From contig NZFT01000044.1 of the NCBI GenBank assembly GCA_002690755.1, positions 8,281 through 14,105 on the forward strand: 5,825 bases of DNA, given 5' to 3'. This stretch comes from Phycisphaerae bacterium (GTDB taxonomy: Bacteria > Planctomycetota > Phycisphaerae > Phycisphaerales > SM1A02). The notes under the pieces are model-generated. The model had not been told where the DNA came from, ran no database searches, and worked only from the letters and a program-made list of their open reading frames with translations. Both the position numbers and the translations under genes were made by a program. Within the stretch, counting starts at the first letter, position 1; each line of letters begins with the position of its first letter. Below are positions 1 through 5,825 of this stretch, piece after piece.

Positions 1-9
1 GAAAAGCGG

Positions 10-1218
10 ATGGAAGACTCGGCGAGCCGGGTTCCGGTGCTGGTCCTCAACGGCTTTCTCGGCTCGGGGAAGACCACGTTGCTCAGGAGCCTGATCGATC
101 AGGCTCACGAGCGCGGCCTCGACCTGGGCGTGGTCGTCAACGACATGAGCGAGCTCGACGTCGATGGCCAGATCGTCGCCCGGACCGAATTCACCGATGA
201 GGGTGATCGCCGATTCCATTCCATTCACGCCTGTGTCCTGAGCAGCCGGAAGGGGGTCGGGGAACTTCAGCAGGCGCTCGAATCGATGCTGGCCGAACGG
301 CCCCCGCAACTGATCGTCATCGAGACCAGTGGCAGTTGCCATCCGATGCCGATCGTCGAGTTCTTCGCCACGCAATCGCGATTCGAACTGACCGGCCTGC
401 TGACGCTGGTGGATGCCGCGATGATCGATCAGGACTACGACCGTGGTCGACGGCTCGTGCCCAGCATGCAGGCCAACGTTCGAAATGGACGGCGGGACAC
501 GACGAGTCTCCTGGTCGAGCAGGTGCTCTTCTGCAGCCACGTTCTGCTCACCAAGGCCGACCGGATCGGCGAAGACGGAATCCGGGGGATCGCGGAGTGC
601 ATCCACGGGTTGAATCCGCTCGTGCCCGTGATGTCCCTGCCGTGGGGCAACCTTCCGATCGATGATCTTCAGGCCATGCCGGAGTACGACTACCACCGGG
701 TCCGACCGCTGATCGAGGAGCTGTCGCCTTCCTTCGAGTCCGAGCGCAGCGACGCCCCACCCTACGATCTGGCGACCCGGGTCATCAAGGACGACCGTCC
801 CTTCCACCCGCAACGACTGTTCGACACCTGCACCCGGCATCTCGGCCAGGACATCTACCGAAGCAAGGGCTTCTTCTATCTCTGCAGCCGCGACGACGTC
901 TCCCTGCTTTGGAACCAGGCGGCGGCCGGCATCGACCTCGAACTGGTCAGCTACTGGCGGGCCGGGATCCTCGAAAACGACGGGAACAACCTCGGCGAAG
1001 AGGAGCGGAACGGGCTCCGGGAGCGGTTGGCGAAGGAGGCGGGCCGCTTTGGCGATCGCCACTGCCACCTGACGGTGATCGGGGACCGGAATCAGGTGGA
1101 TCGGTTCACGGAGGCGATCACGGAATGCTTTCTGACGGAGGACGAGATCGCTCGCTGGCGATCGGGCGAGGTGTTCCCCGACCCCTGGCCTGCGAACTAC
1201 GTCACCCGAACCCGCTGA
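10..1218 (+). CDS. COG0523/CobW-family GTPase (putative metal chaperone) lacking an intact CxCC motif
   Basis: This is a 402-residue P-loop GTPase of the G3E/COG0523 family (CobW, YeiR, ZigA/ZagA relatives), cytoplasmic proteins that deliver metals to client enzymes. Walker A is GFLGSGKTT at residues 15-23. The VNDMSELD switch segment is at 43-50, the ETSG motif at 105-108, and a variant base-recognition motif, TKAD, at 181-184. The CobW C-terminal domain runs from about 255 (RPFHPQRLFD, RSKGFFYLCSR, then a Trp-rich stretch) to about 394, so length and domain order are normal. The odd point is residues 75-79: the family's GCICC is ACVLSS here, leaving one of three metal-ligand cysteines. Another variant is C110-H111 after ETSG. 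The frame is open to the window edge, so a start upstream is possible, but the first ATG leaves the usual short lead before the P-loop. The metal and client protein cannot be told from sequence. The family call is firm; the function is not. Confidence 0.9.
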   Translation: MEDSASRVPVLVLNGFLGSGKTTLLRSLIDQAHERGLDLGVVVNDMSELDVDGQIVARTEFTDEGDRRFHSIHACVLSSRKGVGELQQALESMLAERPPQLIVIETSGSCHPMPIVEFFATQSRFELTGLLTLVDAAMIDQDYDRGRRLVPSMQANVRNGRRDTTSLLVEQVLFCSHVLLTKADRIGEDGIRGIAECIHGLNPLVPVMSLPWGNLPIDDLQAMPEYDYHRVRPLIEELSPSFESERSDAPPYDLATRVIKDDRPFHPQRLFDTCTRHLGQDIYRSKGFFYLCSRDDVSLLWNQAAAGIDLELVSYWRAGILENDGNNLGEEERNGLRERLAKEAGRFGDRHCHLTVIGDRNQVDRFTEAITECFLTEDEIARWRSGEVFPDPWPANYVTRTR

Positions 1219-1224
1219 GGTGTG

Positions 1225-1239
1225 GGGACGCACCGTCCC
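1225..1239. terminator. Short hairpin between convergent genes, weak terminator candidate
   Basis: A perfect 6-bp stem, GGGACG paired with CGTCCC around a CAC loop, begins 7 bases after the stop of the CobW-like gene and lies in the 66-bp gap to the convergent dps stop. No T-run follows on either strand, so it is only a weak candidate for intrinsic termination. It could also be chance in GC-rich DNA. Confidence 0.25.
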
Positions 1240-1284
1240 ATGCCCATCCGCCGCGATGCGATCCTCGGTCCGCGTTCGATCGGA

Positions 1285-1797
1285 TCAGTGGCCGCTGTCG
1301 TCGCTCGCCCGGCTGGCCTCGTAGAGGAACCAGGTTCGTCGCTCCGTCTCGTCGACCCAGTTCTCGATCAGGCTCGAGCTCGCGATGTCGCGGTGGTGGT
1401 CGGTGACGTCGTGGGCCTTGCGAAGTTCGGACGCCAGCATCTCGTTGTCCGCACAGAGTTCGGCGAGCATCTGCAGCGGTGCGACGAATGCCTCGTCGTT
1501 GTCCCGGATCCGCTGCCGCCGCGCGATGTCTCCGATCGAACGGATCGTCGTGCCCCCGATCTTGCGGATGCGTTCGGCGATCATGTCGGTCATCTCGGAG
1601 AGTTGATCGGCCTGTTCGTCGAGCATCAGGTGGTAGTCGCGGAAGTGCGGGCCGCTGACGTGCCAGTGGAAGTTCTTCGTCTTGAGGTACAGGGCGAAGA
1701 CGTCGGCGAGAAGTGGATTCAATGCTTCGGAGATGTCGGTGCTGGCCGCCGAATCCAGATCGGTGGGCGTCGCCAGGGGTCTGTCGCTTTCGGACAT
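1285..1797 (-). CDS. dps: Dps-family DNA-binding mini-ferritin (starvation/oxidative stress protection)
   Basis: This 170-residue protein is a Dps-type ferritin. The family forms 12-subunit shells in the cytoplasm that oxidise Fe(II) with peroxide and store the iron, which limits hydroxyl radical damage; many also bind DNA. The signature KTKNFHWHVSGPHF is at 39-52. All ferroxidase positions are present when aligned by eye with E. coli Dps: H44, H56, D60, D71 and E75 (matching H51, H63, D67, D78, E82). The C-terminal helix ENWVDETERRTWFLYEA is also typical. The N-terminal tail (about 24 residues) is acidic and Ser/Thr-rich with no lysine cluster, so DNA binding of the E. coli type is doubtful. 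The ATG at 1797 is the only sensible start; the sequence before it has no clear ribosome binding site. It is transcribed towards the CobW-like gene and looks like a single-gene unit. Confidence 0.93.
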   Translation of the reverse strand: MSESDRPLATPTDLDSAASTDISEALNPLLADVFALYLKTKNFHWHVSGPHFRDYHLMLDEQADQLSEMTDMIAERIRKIGGTTIRSIGDIARRQRIRDNDEAFVAPLQMLAELCADNEMLASELRKAHDVTDHHRDIASSSLIENWVDETERRTWFLYEASRASDDSGH

Positions 1798-2002
1798 GGT
1801 GGTTCAGTTCCGGAGGGGGTGATCGTTCGTGACCCCGACATCCTAGGTGTTCGCGGCCGCTCGGTCCCGGCCACCACGCCGGGCGACCGAAAATTTCGAG
1901 ACCCCGCGGAAAGCCCCTCCCGCGGACCGCTCCATCGTTCCGCGGCCGCTCACTTCATCTCGACCGCGGTGCCGGTGTTCGCGCCGTGGTCCGGATCGGT
2001 CC
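1798..2002. other. Intergenic region upstream of dps, downstream of the ankyrin gene
   Basis: These 205 bases contain no supported gene. They should hold the dps promoter and the end of the ankyrin-gene transcript. I see two NotI-type GCGGCCGC octamers (1853-1860 and 1943-1950), and an AT-rich palindrome, CGAAA-A-TTTCG, at 1888-1898, which stands out in GC-rich DNA. No convincing intrinsic terminator for the ankyrin gene is visible. Confidence 0.5.
1840..1868 (-). promoter_or_regulatory. Weak sigma-70-like promoter candidate for dps
   Basis: On the minus strand TAGGAT (1840-1845) matches the -10 consensus at 4 of 6 positions. GGGACC (1863-1868) matches the -35 at 3 of 6, and the spacer is 17 bp. 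This would give a leader of roughly 35 bases before the dps ATG. The match is poor and other positions are possible. The palindrome at 1888-1898 lies about 20 bp upstream of the -35 and could be a regulator site. Confidence 0.2.
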
Positions 2003-2824
2003 TCAGCTCGAGTCTCGCTGTTTCGCGGCCCGTGCTCGCAGGTAGGCGAGCGTCCTGGATTGCTTGAACTCCGGACTGTCCGAGGCGACCAGCTCGGCCA
2101 GCGACAGCAGCGTCCGGCCATCGTCGAGTACGAGTGCCGGATCCGCGGTTCCACCGCGTTCGAGAATCGCGTCGCACTGCGGTGTGCAGAGGCCGATGCT
2201 CATTCCGAGGGCGGTTCGGCCGTCGGCGGCCACCGCGTTCACAACGACATCGGTGTCGAGCACGAGGGGTACGAGCGCGGTGCACGGATTGGCGATGACC
2301 GCCCACATCAGCAGGTTCAAGCCCTTGGAGGTGGTCAGGTCGGGATTCGCACCGTGACTCAGGACGGCTTCCATCGCCAGCACCGGATGATCGTTGGAGG
2401 TGCTTCCCATGGCGGCCGTCATGCCGTTGGCGTTCTGTGCATCGATGTTCGCGCCGGCCTCGACGAGCAGATCGATCACCGGGGCGATCTGGTCCGCGGC
2501 GCCGACGTTCATGGCGGCAAGGGCGATCACCGGATTCCGTGCGTTTCGGGCATCCGCGGCATCGGGATCGGCACCGAGATCGAGCAGCGCCCTGACGCCG
2601 GCGACATCGGCGTCGCTCGTCCAGAGGTAGTCGACGAGTCGCTGATCGAGTTCCCCCTGCGTCAGCGACGGCAAGGGCGAGGTGGTCGGCGTTGTCGCAG
2701 CCGTGTTCGACGGAGCCGTTTCCTGACAGCCGAGGACGAGGACGAGCAATCCGCCCGCAACGCCGAGCGCGAACCGATGAAGCGATTCGGCCGCCGAGCG
2801 AGGTCGGGTGGTCTGGTGGTGCAT
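2003..2824 (-). CDS. Ankyrin-repeat lipoprotein
   Basis: This 273-residue protein starts with a long signal peptide: R7, R9 and R17 in the n-region, a hydrophobic core at 18-31, and a lipobox ending VLG-C33. It should therefore be exported and lipid-anchored at C33. Residues 34-55 form a Thr/Pro/Ser/Ala-rich linker. From about 60 to 245 there are about five ankyrin-type repeats, seen as helix-turn units with the recurrent (L)xxGAxxD pattern: LLDLGADPDA (80-89), LLVEAGANIDA (119-129), VLSHGANPDL (154-163), then two weaker units with DGRTAL (201-206) and DGRTLL (235-240). The tail is charged and helical. Ankyrin repeats mediate protein-protein contacts; there is no catalytic domain, so the partner and role are unknown. 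C181, C213 and C217 are in the repeat part and could be paired outside the cytoplasm. No other ATG precedes the lipobox, so the start is secure. It appears to be a single-gene unit. Confidence 0.85.
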   Translation of the reverse strand: MHHQTTRPRSAAESLHRFALGVAGGLLVLVLGCQETAPSNTAATTPTTSPLPSLTQGELDQRLVDYLWTSDADVAGVRALLDLGADPDAADARNARNPVIALAAMNVGAADQIAPVIDLLVEAGANIDAQNANGMTAAMGSTSNDHPVLAMEAVLSHGANPDLTTSKGLNLLMWAVIANPCTALVPLVLDTDVVVNAVAADGRTALGMSIGLCTPQCDAILERGGTADPALVLDDGRTLLSLAELVASDSPEFKQSRTLAYLRARAAKQRDSS

Positions 2825-2831
2825 GCCGGGG

Positions 2832-2859
2832 ATTCTAGCGGAGATGTGGAGGCGGTCGC
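2832..2859 (-). promoter_or_regulatory. Promoter candidate for the ankyrin lipoprotein, possibly giving a leaderless mRNA
   Basis: On the minus strand TAGAAT (2832-2837) matches the -10 consensus at 5 of 6 positions. A poor -35 match, GCGACC (2854-2859), sits 16 bp upstream. Only 7 bases separate the -10 from the ATG at 2824, so transcription would start at or next to the start codon. No Shine-Dalgarno sequence is present, which fits a leaderless message. Confidence 0.35.
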
Positions 2860-2913
2860 TCAGGGGCGGGGTCCTCGCGCCCCGAGCAGCAGGCCGAGGC
2901 CCGCGGCGTGGAA
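2860..2913 (-). pseudogene. Decayed dockerin-like C-terminal stub
   Basis: Read on the minus strand, this stretch encodes HAAGLGLLLGARGPRP followed by a TGA stop (2860-2862). The planctomycete dockerin terminus as I know it is AADLGLLLGAWGPCP plus stop, so the register and stop position fit, with D, W and C replaced by G, R and R. At DNA level, 2888-2909 matches 5650-5671 (inside the intact-looking dockerin repeat) at 21 of 22 bases. No calcium-loop codons remain upstream, where the operon terminator now lies. A chance match cannot be excluded in so short a stretch. Confidence 0.35.
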
Positions 2914-2946
2914 AGACAGCCCGCCCCGACCGGGTCGGAGCGGGCT
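2912..2946 (-). terminator. Rho-independent terminator of the gap-arsJ operon
   Basis: On the minus strand a 13-bp stem (arms 2934-2946 and 2918-2930, one G-U pair) closes a 3-base CCG loop and is followed by GTCTTTC. The stem is very GC-rich and the T-tract is short but present. It lies about 157 bases after the arsJ stop, is oriented to end that transcript, and would insulate the ankyrin gene from it. The sequence between arsJ and the hairpin (2947-3103) holds no supported gene; it contains a run of eight G at 2964-2971. Confidence 0.7.
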
Positions 2947-3103
2947 GGTGGGTTGCCTGCGGTGGGGGGGGTGAGTCTTCAGGCGTGAATCACGCATTGG
3001 TTCATCGCTTCGGGGTACGGGTTGTCGATGTGTTTCGGGCGGCGTCGCTCACCCGGAGTCCTTCGTCCGCCCCGGGTTGCCGTGGTCTTCGAGCTGAAGA
3101 GGA

Positions 3104-4342
3104 TCAGGCACTCGCCGGTCGCACCGCGGGGAGCCTCCAGCCGACCAGCGTCGAGATGAGCAGGAATCCTGCGGAGACCAGAAGGCAGGTAGCCAGTCCG
3201 CCGACCAGGAAGCAGACGCCGGACAGGAGCGTTCCGAACAGCCGCCCCGTGGCGTTGGCCGCGTAGTAGAAGCCGACGTCCTGGGCCACATCCGTTTTGG
3301 AAGCGAAGGCGAGGATGAGATAGGAATGCAGCGCCGACTCGACGGCGAAGGCGACTCCGAAGATCAGGAGTCCGATCACGACCACGGGCACGGCGGTGCT
3401 CCTGCTTCCGAAGAGCAGGACGCCGGCGATTCCCACGGTGATGAAGATCAGGATCAGCATCCAACGGCGGGCGAGTGCCGACTCGTCGGTGTTTCGATCG
3501 CCCAGGACGAGCTTCGACTGCATCCACGGCGCGCCCGCCTGTACCAGTCCGTACCCGATCACCCAGATCGCCATGAAGGCGCCGATGCCTTCCACCGACC
3601 ATCCGGCGTCTTCCGCGAGAAAGATGGGAAGGCCGACCACGAACCAGAGGTCCCGGGCGCCGAACAGGAAGACCCGCGCGACCGAGAGTCGATTCACCGC
3701 GGGGGAGCGTGACCATGACGTGGCCGTTCTGGCGGCGGTCTTCGCGGGGGGAAGCGAGGTGCGCAGCCCGAGCAGGGTCGCGATGGATGCGGCCGCGAGC
3801 ATTCCGGCGAGGGCGAGGAGGGCGGGGCCGAATCCGATCCAGGCCAGCAGCCACCCCCCGACGAAGAAGCCGGCACCCTTGAGCGCGTTCTTCGATCCCG
3901 TGAGCAGGGCGACGAGGCGGAGCAGGGTGGAACGATGGCTTCCGTCCCGCTCCTCCTTCACGATGATCTTCACGGCGCTCTTGGAACTCATCTTCGTGAG
4001 GTCCTTGGCGACGCCGGAGAGCCCCTGGCAACCCATGACCCAGGCGATGGAGGCCGCCTCGGTCCAGGTCGGCTCGGTCATGGAGAGCGCGACGAGCGCA
4101 GCGACCTGCAGCCAGAGGCCGAGATGCAGGGTTCGCTCGAGGCCGTATCGCCGGCCGAGTCGGCCCCCCAGCAGATTGGTCGCGATGCCACACGCCTCGT
4201 AGCCGACGAAGAGGAAGCCGAGGGTCACCGGACCGTAACCCAGCTCGTGGAAGTGAAGGAGAACGAGCATCCGCATCGCACCGTCGGTGATCGTCAGCGC
4301 CCAGTAGGCGATCGTGACCAGTGCGTAGCCTCGCAGGTTCAT
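3104..4342 (-). CDS. arsJ: ArsJ, organoarsenical (1-arseno-3-phosphoglycerate) efflux MFS transporter
   Basis: This 412-residue inner-membrane protein of the major facilitator superfamily has about 12 predicted helices (roughly 6-28, 38-58, 71-89, 96-115, 148-168, 171-192, 222-243, 251-270, 293-312, 317-337, 360-380, 382-401). Family-specific ArsJ stretches are [20 protein letters not shown] (13-32), the segment [19 protein letters not shown] (108-126), and [18 protein letters not shown] (146-163). Known ArsJ exports 1-arseno-3-phosphoglycerate, which breaks down outside to arsenate. The neighbour supports this: the dehydrogenase that makes the substrate lies directly upstream. The start is the ATG at 4342, whose ATGA overlaps the dehydrogenase stop and suggests translational coupling. 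The same frame is open upstream to 5242, but that part is antisense-free shadow coding over the dehydrogenase and carries no ArsJ homology. The length is normal and no key part is missing. The identification is firm. Confidence 0.95.
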   Translation of the reverse strand: MNLRGYALVTIAYWALTITDGAMRMLVLLHFHELGYGPVTLGFLFVGYEACGIATNLLGGRLGRRYGLERTLHLGLWLQVAALVALSMTEPTWTEAASIAWVMGCQGLSGVAKDLTKMSSKSAVKIIVKEERDGSHRSTLLRLVALLTGSKNALKGAGFFVGGWLLAWIGFGPALLALAGMLAAASIATLLGLRTSLPPAKTAARTATSWSRSPAVNRLSVARVFLFGARDLWFVVGLPIFLAEDAGWSVEGIGAFMAIWVIGYGLVQAGAPWMQSKLVLGDRNTDESALARRWMLILIFITVGIAGVLLFGSRSTAVPVVVIGLLIFGVAFAVESALHSYLILAFASKTDVAQDVGFYYAANATGRLFGTLLSGVCFLVGGLATCLLVSAGFLLISTLVGWRLPAVRPASA

Positions 4343-5355
4343 CCCTCGGCTCGATTCATCTGGGATGCGATTCGGGCGGCGAGATCGACCAGGCGGAAGG
4401 CGTATCCGTACTCGTTGTCGTACCACGCCAGGATCTTGACCATCCGGTCGCCGACCACCATCGTGCTCGGGGCGTCGATGATTCCCGACCGCGGATCGTT
4501 CACGAAGTCCGTCGAGACGAGCGGCCGGGTCTCGAACCCGAGAATCCCCTCGAGATCCCCCTCGCTGGCGTCGCGCAACGCGCCGTTGACCGATTCCACC
4601 GTCACGGGCTTCCTGCAGGTGAAGACCGCATCGACCAGTGATGCGTTGAGCAGGGGGACTCTGACCGCGATCCCGTCCAGCCGGCCGGCGAGTTCCGGGT
4701 AGATCATGGTGATCGCCGTCGCGGACCCCGTGCTGGTGGGAATCAGGGCGTTCAGCGCGCTTCGAGCCCGCCGAAGATCGCGGTGCGGGGCGTCGACGAC
4801 GACCTGGGTGTTGGTCACGTCGTGGATGGTCGTGATCACGCCATGTTCGATGCCGAACTGCTCGTGGATGACCTTGACCACCGGTGCCAGGCAGTTGGTG
4901 GTGCAGGAAGCGGCGGTGACGATCCGGTCCGCGGCCGGATCGCAGGCGTCTTCGTTGCATCCCATCACGATGTTCGGCACGCCATCCTTCACGGGTGCGG
5001 CGACGACCACGCGGCGGGCACCGGCGGCGAGGTGGGGTTCGAGCGTCTCGACGGTTCGCCAGCGACCGCTGCATTCGAGCACGATGTCCACATCGGCCTC
5101 GGCCCACGGGATATCCCCGGGATGCTCGTACTCCGAGAAGCTCGCGCCGTGGTCGTCGACCCGCAGGGCGCCGTCGTGGATGCCGACCTCTCCCGGAAAT
5201 CGGCCATGTACCGTGTCGAAGTCGAGCAGGTGCGCGGCGCATTCCAGTCCGCCCTTGATCTCGTTGACGTGCGTGAGTCGGAGTTCGGGATGCTCCCGCA
5301 TCGCGCGGACGGCGAGTCGTCCGATTCTTCCGAAACCGTTGATGCCGATGTTCAT
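4339..5355 (-). CDS. gap: ArsJ-associated glyceraldehyde-3-phosphate dehydrogenase
   Basis: This is a 338-residue NAD-dependent GAPDH counted from the ATG at 5355. The Rossmann motif [13 protein letters not shown] opens the protein, and [10 protein letters not shown] carries the nucleophile C151. The base H178 sits in [18 protein letters not shown] (311-318) is the usual C-terminal signature. HDVTNTQ, in place of the HAYTGDQ-type sequence of glycolytic enzymes, and VNEIKGG near residue 31 are features I associate with the ArsJ-linked subfamily. With arsenate replacing phosphate, the enzyme forms 1-arseno-3-phosphoglycerate from glyceraldehyde 3-phosphate, for export by ArsJ. An ATG four codons earlier (5367) is in frame, but the family usually begins right before the [16 protein letters not shown] strand, so 5355 is preferred. 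Neither start has a clear Shine-Dalgarno. The stop overlaps the arsJ start by ATGA. No regulator gene is present in the window. Confidence 0.95.
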   Translation of the reverse strand: MNIGINGFGRIGRLAVRAMREHPELRLTHVNEIKGGLECAAHLLDFDTVHGRFPGEVGIHDGALRVDDHGASFSEYEHPGDIPWAEADVDIVLECSGRWRTVETLEPHLAAGARRVVVAAPVKDGVPNIVMGCNEDACDPAADRIVTAASCTTNCLAPVVKVIHEQFGIEHGVITTIHDVTNTQVVVDAPHRDLRRARSALNALIPTSTGSATAITMIYPELAGRLDGIAVRVPLLNASLVDAVFTCRKPVTVESVNGALRDASEGDLEGILGFETRPLVSTDFVNDPRSGIIDAPSTMVVGDRMVKILAWYDNEYGYAFRLVDLAARIASQMNRAEG

Positions 5356-5367
5356 GCTGCAGCCCAT

Positions 5368-5551
5368 GATTGATGTTTCAAACGACGCGACGCGGGAGGC
5401 GGAAGGATATCGGTTTCAACGACCTTCCGGGTATGGCATCGAATCCATCGGACGGGATCGGGCCGGCGACTTTCGGCGCAGGCGGCCACCGGATTTCGTC
5501 TCATTGACCGTTTCGCTTCCACCGGGTCAGGATCTCCGTCGTCGGCTTCGT
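5368..5551. promoter_or_regulatory. Leader and presumed control region of the gap-arsJ operon
   Basis: This 184-base gap holds no supported gene. On the plus strand it contains GTTTCAAACGAC (5375-5386) and GTTTCAACGAC (5413-5423), near-identical direct repeats whose starts are 38 bp apart. The first overlaps an inverted repeat, TTGA-N4-TCAA (5370-5381), that almost touches the possible upstream start codon at 5367. Such sites could bind an ArsR-type repressor, but that is inference from position. I found no good -35/-10 pair. A 5-bp hairpin, GGGGC-AGAA-GCCCC (5555-5568), lies just outside, over the dockerin stop. Confidence 0.3.
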
Positions 5552-5825
5552 TCAGGGGCAGAAGCCCCAGGTGGCGATCAGCAGGCCGAGGTCGGCCGCA
5601 TCCACCCATCCATCGCCGTTGAGATCGGACGGGCATCCACGCGCCGATGAGCAGGCCGAGGTCCGCGGCGTCGCTGTCCACGTCCCCCGGGATCCCGGCC
5701 GTGATCCCGAATTGCTTCATGCCGAATCGGACGTCGTCTTCGTCACCTCATCGAGCACCAGTCTCGATGACGCACCCCGATCGCCGGCCGCGGGTTCAGA
5801 ACACCATCGGCGGAAGGTGCCCGTC
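5552..5825 (-). pseudogene. Frameshifted 3' end of a dockerin-bearing (probably secreted) protein, 5' part outside window
   Basis: Two tandem planctomycete dockerin-type repeats are visible on the minus strand but in different frames. Repeat 1 (5637-5687) reads GDVDSDAADLGLLIGAW; its calcium loop is about four residues short (no G-x-V-x before AAD). Repeat 2 (5552-5635) reads CPSDLNGDGWVDAADLG, then LLIATWGFCP and a TGA stop, with a complete D-L-N-G-D-G loop. One base (5636) separates the repeats, where a Gly codon plus any linker is expected, so the frame is broken by +1 or -2. Upstream, the repeat 1 frame continues through VRFGMKQFGITAGIP to an in-frame stop at 5748-5750. Nothing recognisable is left in any frame from 5751 to the edge. 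Such tails usually end secreted or surface proteins. It is either a decayed gene or an assembly error; the only in-frame ATG (5720) would give a meaningless protein running to 5352. Confidence 0.6.

Noticed and set aside
1222..2067. 281-residue open frame on the plus strand
   Set aside because: Antisense to dps, whose family signature and ferroxidase residues are unmistakable.
2964..2971. Run of eight G as a phase-variation tract
   Set aside because: It lies in the untranslated 3' region of arsJ, not in a gene or between promoter elements.
1847..2974. 375-residue open frame on the plus strand
   Set aside because: Antisense to the ankyrin lipoprotein; composition is typical of a GC-rich shadow frame.
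2979..3007. Tiny frame MNQCVIHA on the minus strand after arsJ
   Set aside because: Eight codons with no ribosome binding site; nothing supports translation.
2979..4193. 404-residue open frame on the minus strand
   Set aside because: Arg/Gly/His-rich shadow of arsJ in another frame, with no domain-like pattern.
4343..5242. N-terminal 300-residue extension of the arsJ reading frame
   Set aside because: It is Arg/Pro/Gly-rich and lies wholly inside the dehydrogenase gene in another frame. ArsJ homology begins exactly at the ATG at 4342, which overlaps the dehydrogenase stop as ATGA.
4339..5355. Reading the dehydrogenase as the housekeeping glycolytic gapA
   Set aside because: The ATGA overlap with arsJ and the HDVTNTQ active-site segment point to the ArsJ-linked subfamily.
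4706..5650. 314-residue open frame on the plus strand
   Set aside because: Antisense to the dehydrogenase and the dockerin remnant; Ser/Arg-rich shadow.
5352..5720. 122-residue frame starting with MKQFG as an intact small gene
   Set aside because: Only the first 28 residues make sense (dockerin repeat 1); the rest is out of frame with repeat 2 and runs into the dehydrogenase start.

Overview
The window reads as high-GC bacterial chromosome, most likely from a planctomycete of the Phycisphaerae type. The main clue is a tandem planctomycete-style dockerin tail at the right end (minus strand, about 5552-5690), with motifs of the form D-x-N-x-D-G-x-V-D-x-A-D-L-G-L-L-I-x-x-W-G. Weak or absent Shine-Dalgarno sequences fit that group. 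The assignment comes from motif recognition and has not been checked by a search.

Layout, left to right. (1) 10-1218 (+) is a full-length COG0523/CobW-type GTPase that has lost most of the CxCC metal-binding motif. (2) It converges on a Dps-type mini-ferritin (1285-1797, -) with a complete ferroxidase site. (3) 2003-2824 (-) is a lipoprotein with ankyrin repeats; a -10-like box sits so close to its ATG that the mRNA may be leaderless. (4) 2825-3103 is intergenic. It holds a strong intrinsic terminator for the operon to its right and a short decayed dockerin-like tail. (5) 3104-4342 (-) is arsJ and 4339-5355 (-) is its partner glyceraldehyde-3-phosphate dehydrogenase. They overlap by ATGA and form a two-gene operon. 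(6) 5552-5825 is the broken 3' end of a dockerin-bearing, probably secreted protein, and the last 184 bases before the dehydrogenase hold repeated TTGAAAC-like elements that could be its control region.

The best understood system is the gap-arsJ pair. The dehydrogenase uses arsenate in place of phosphate to make 1-arseno-3-phosphoglycerate, and ArsJ exports that unstable compound, so together they form an arsenate efflux route. No arsR, arsC or arsB/acr3 is visible in the window. The CobW-like GTPase (metal handling), Dps (iron and peroxide) and gap-arsJ (arsenate) give the region a metal and oxidative stress flavour, but only gap and arsJ are clearly co-transcribed.

I see no tRNA, rRNA, CRISPR array, insertion sequence or phage gene. 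I did not find a convincing wholly new system. The most unusual items are the CxCC-less GTPase, the frameshifted tandem dockerin, and a second dockerin-like stub 2.7 kb away.
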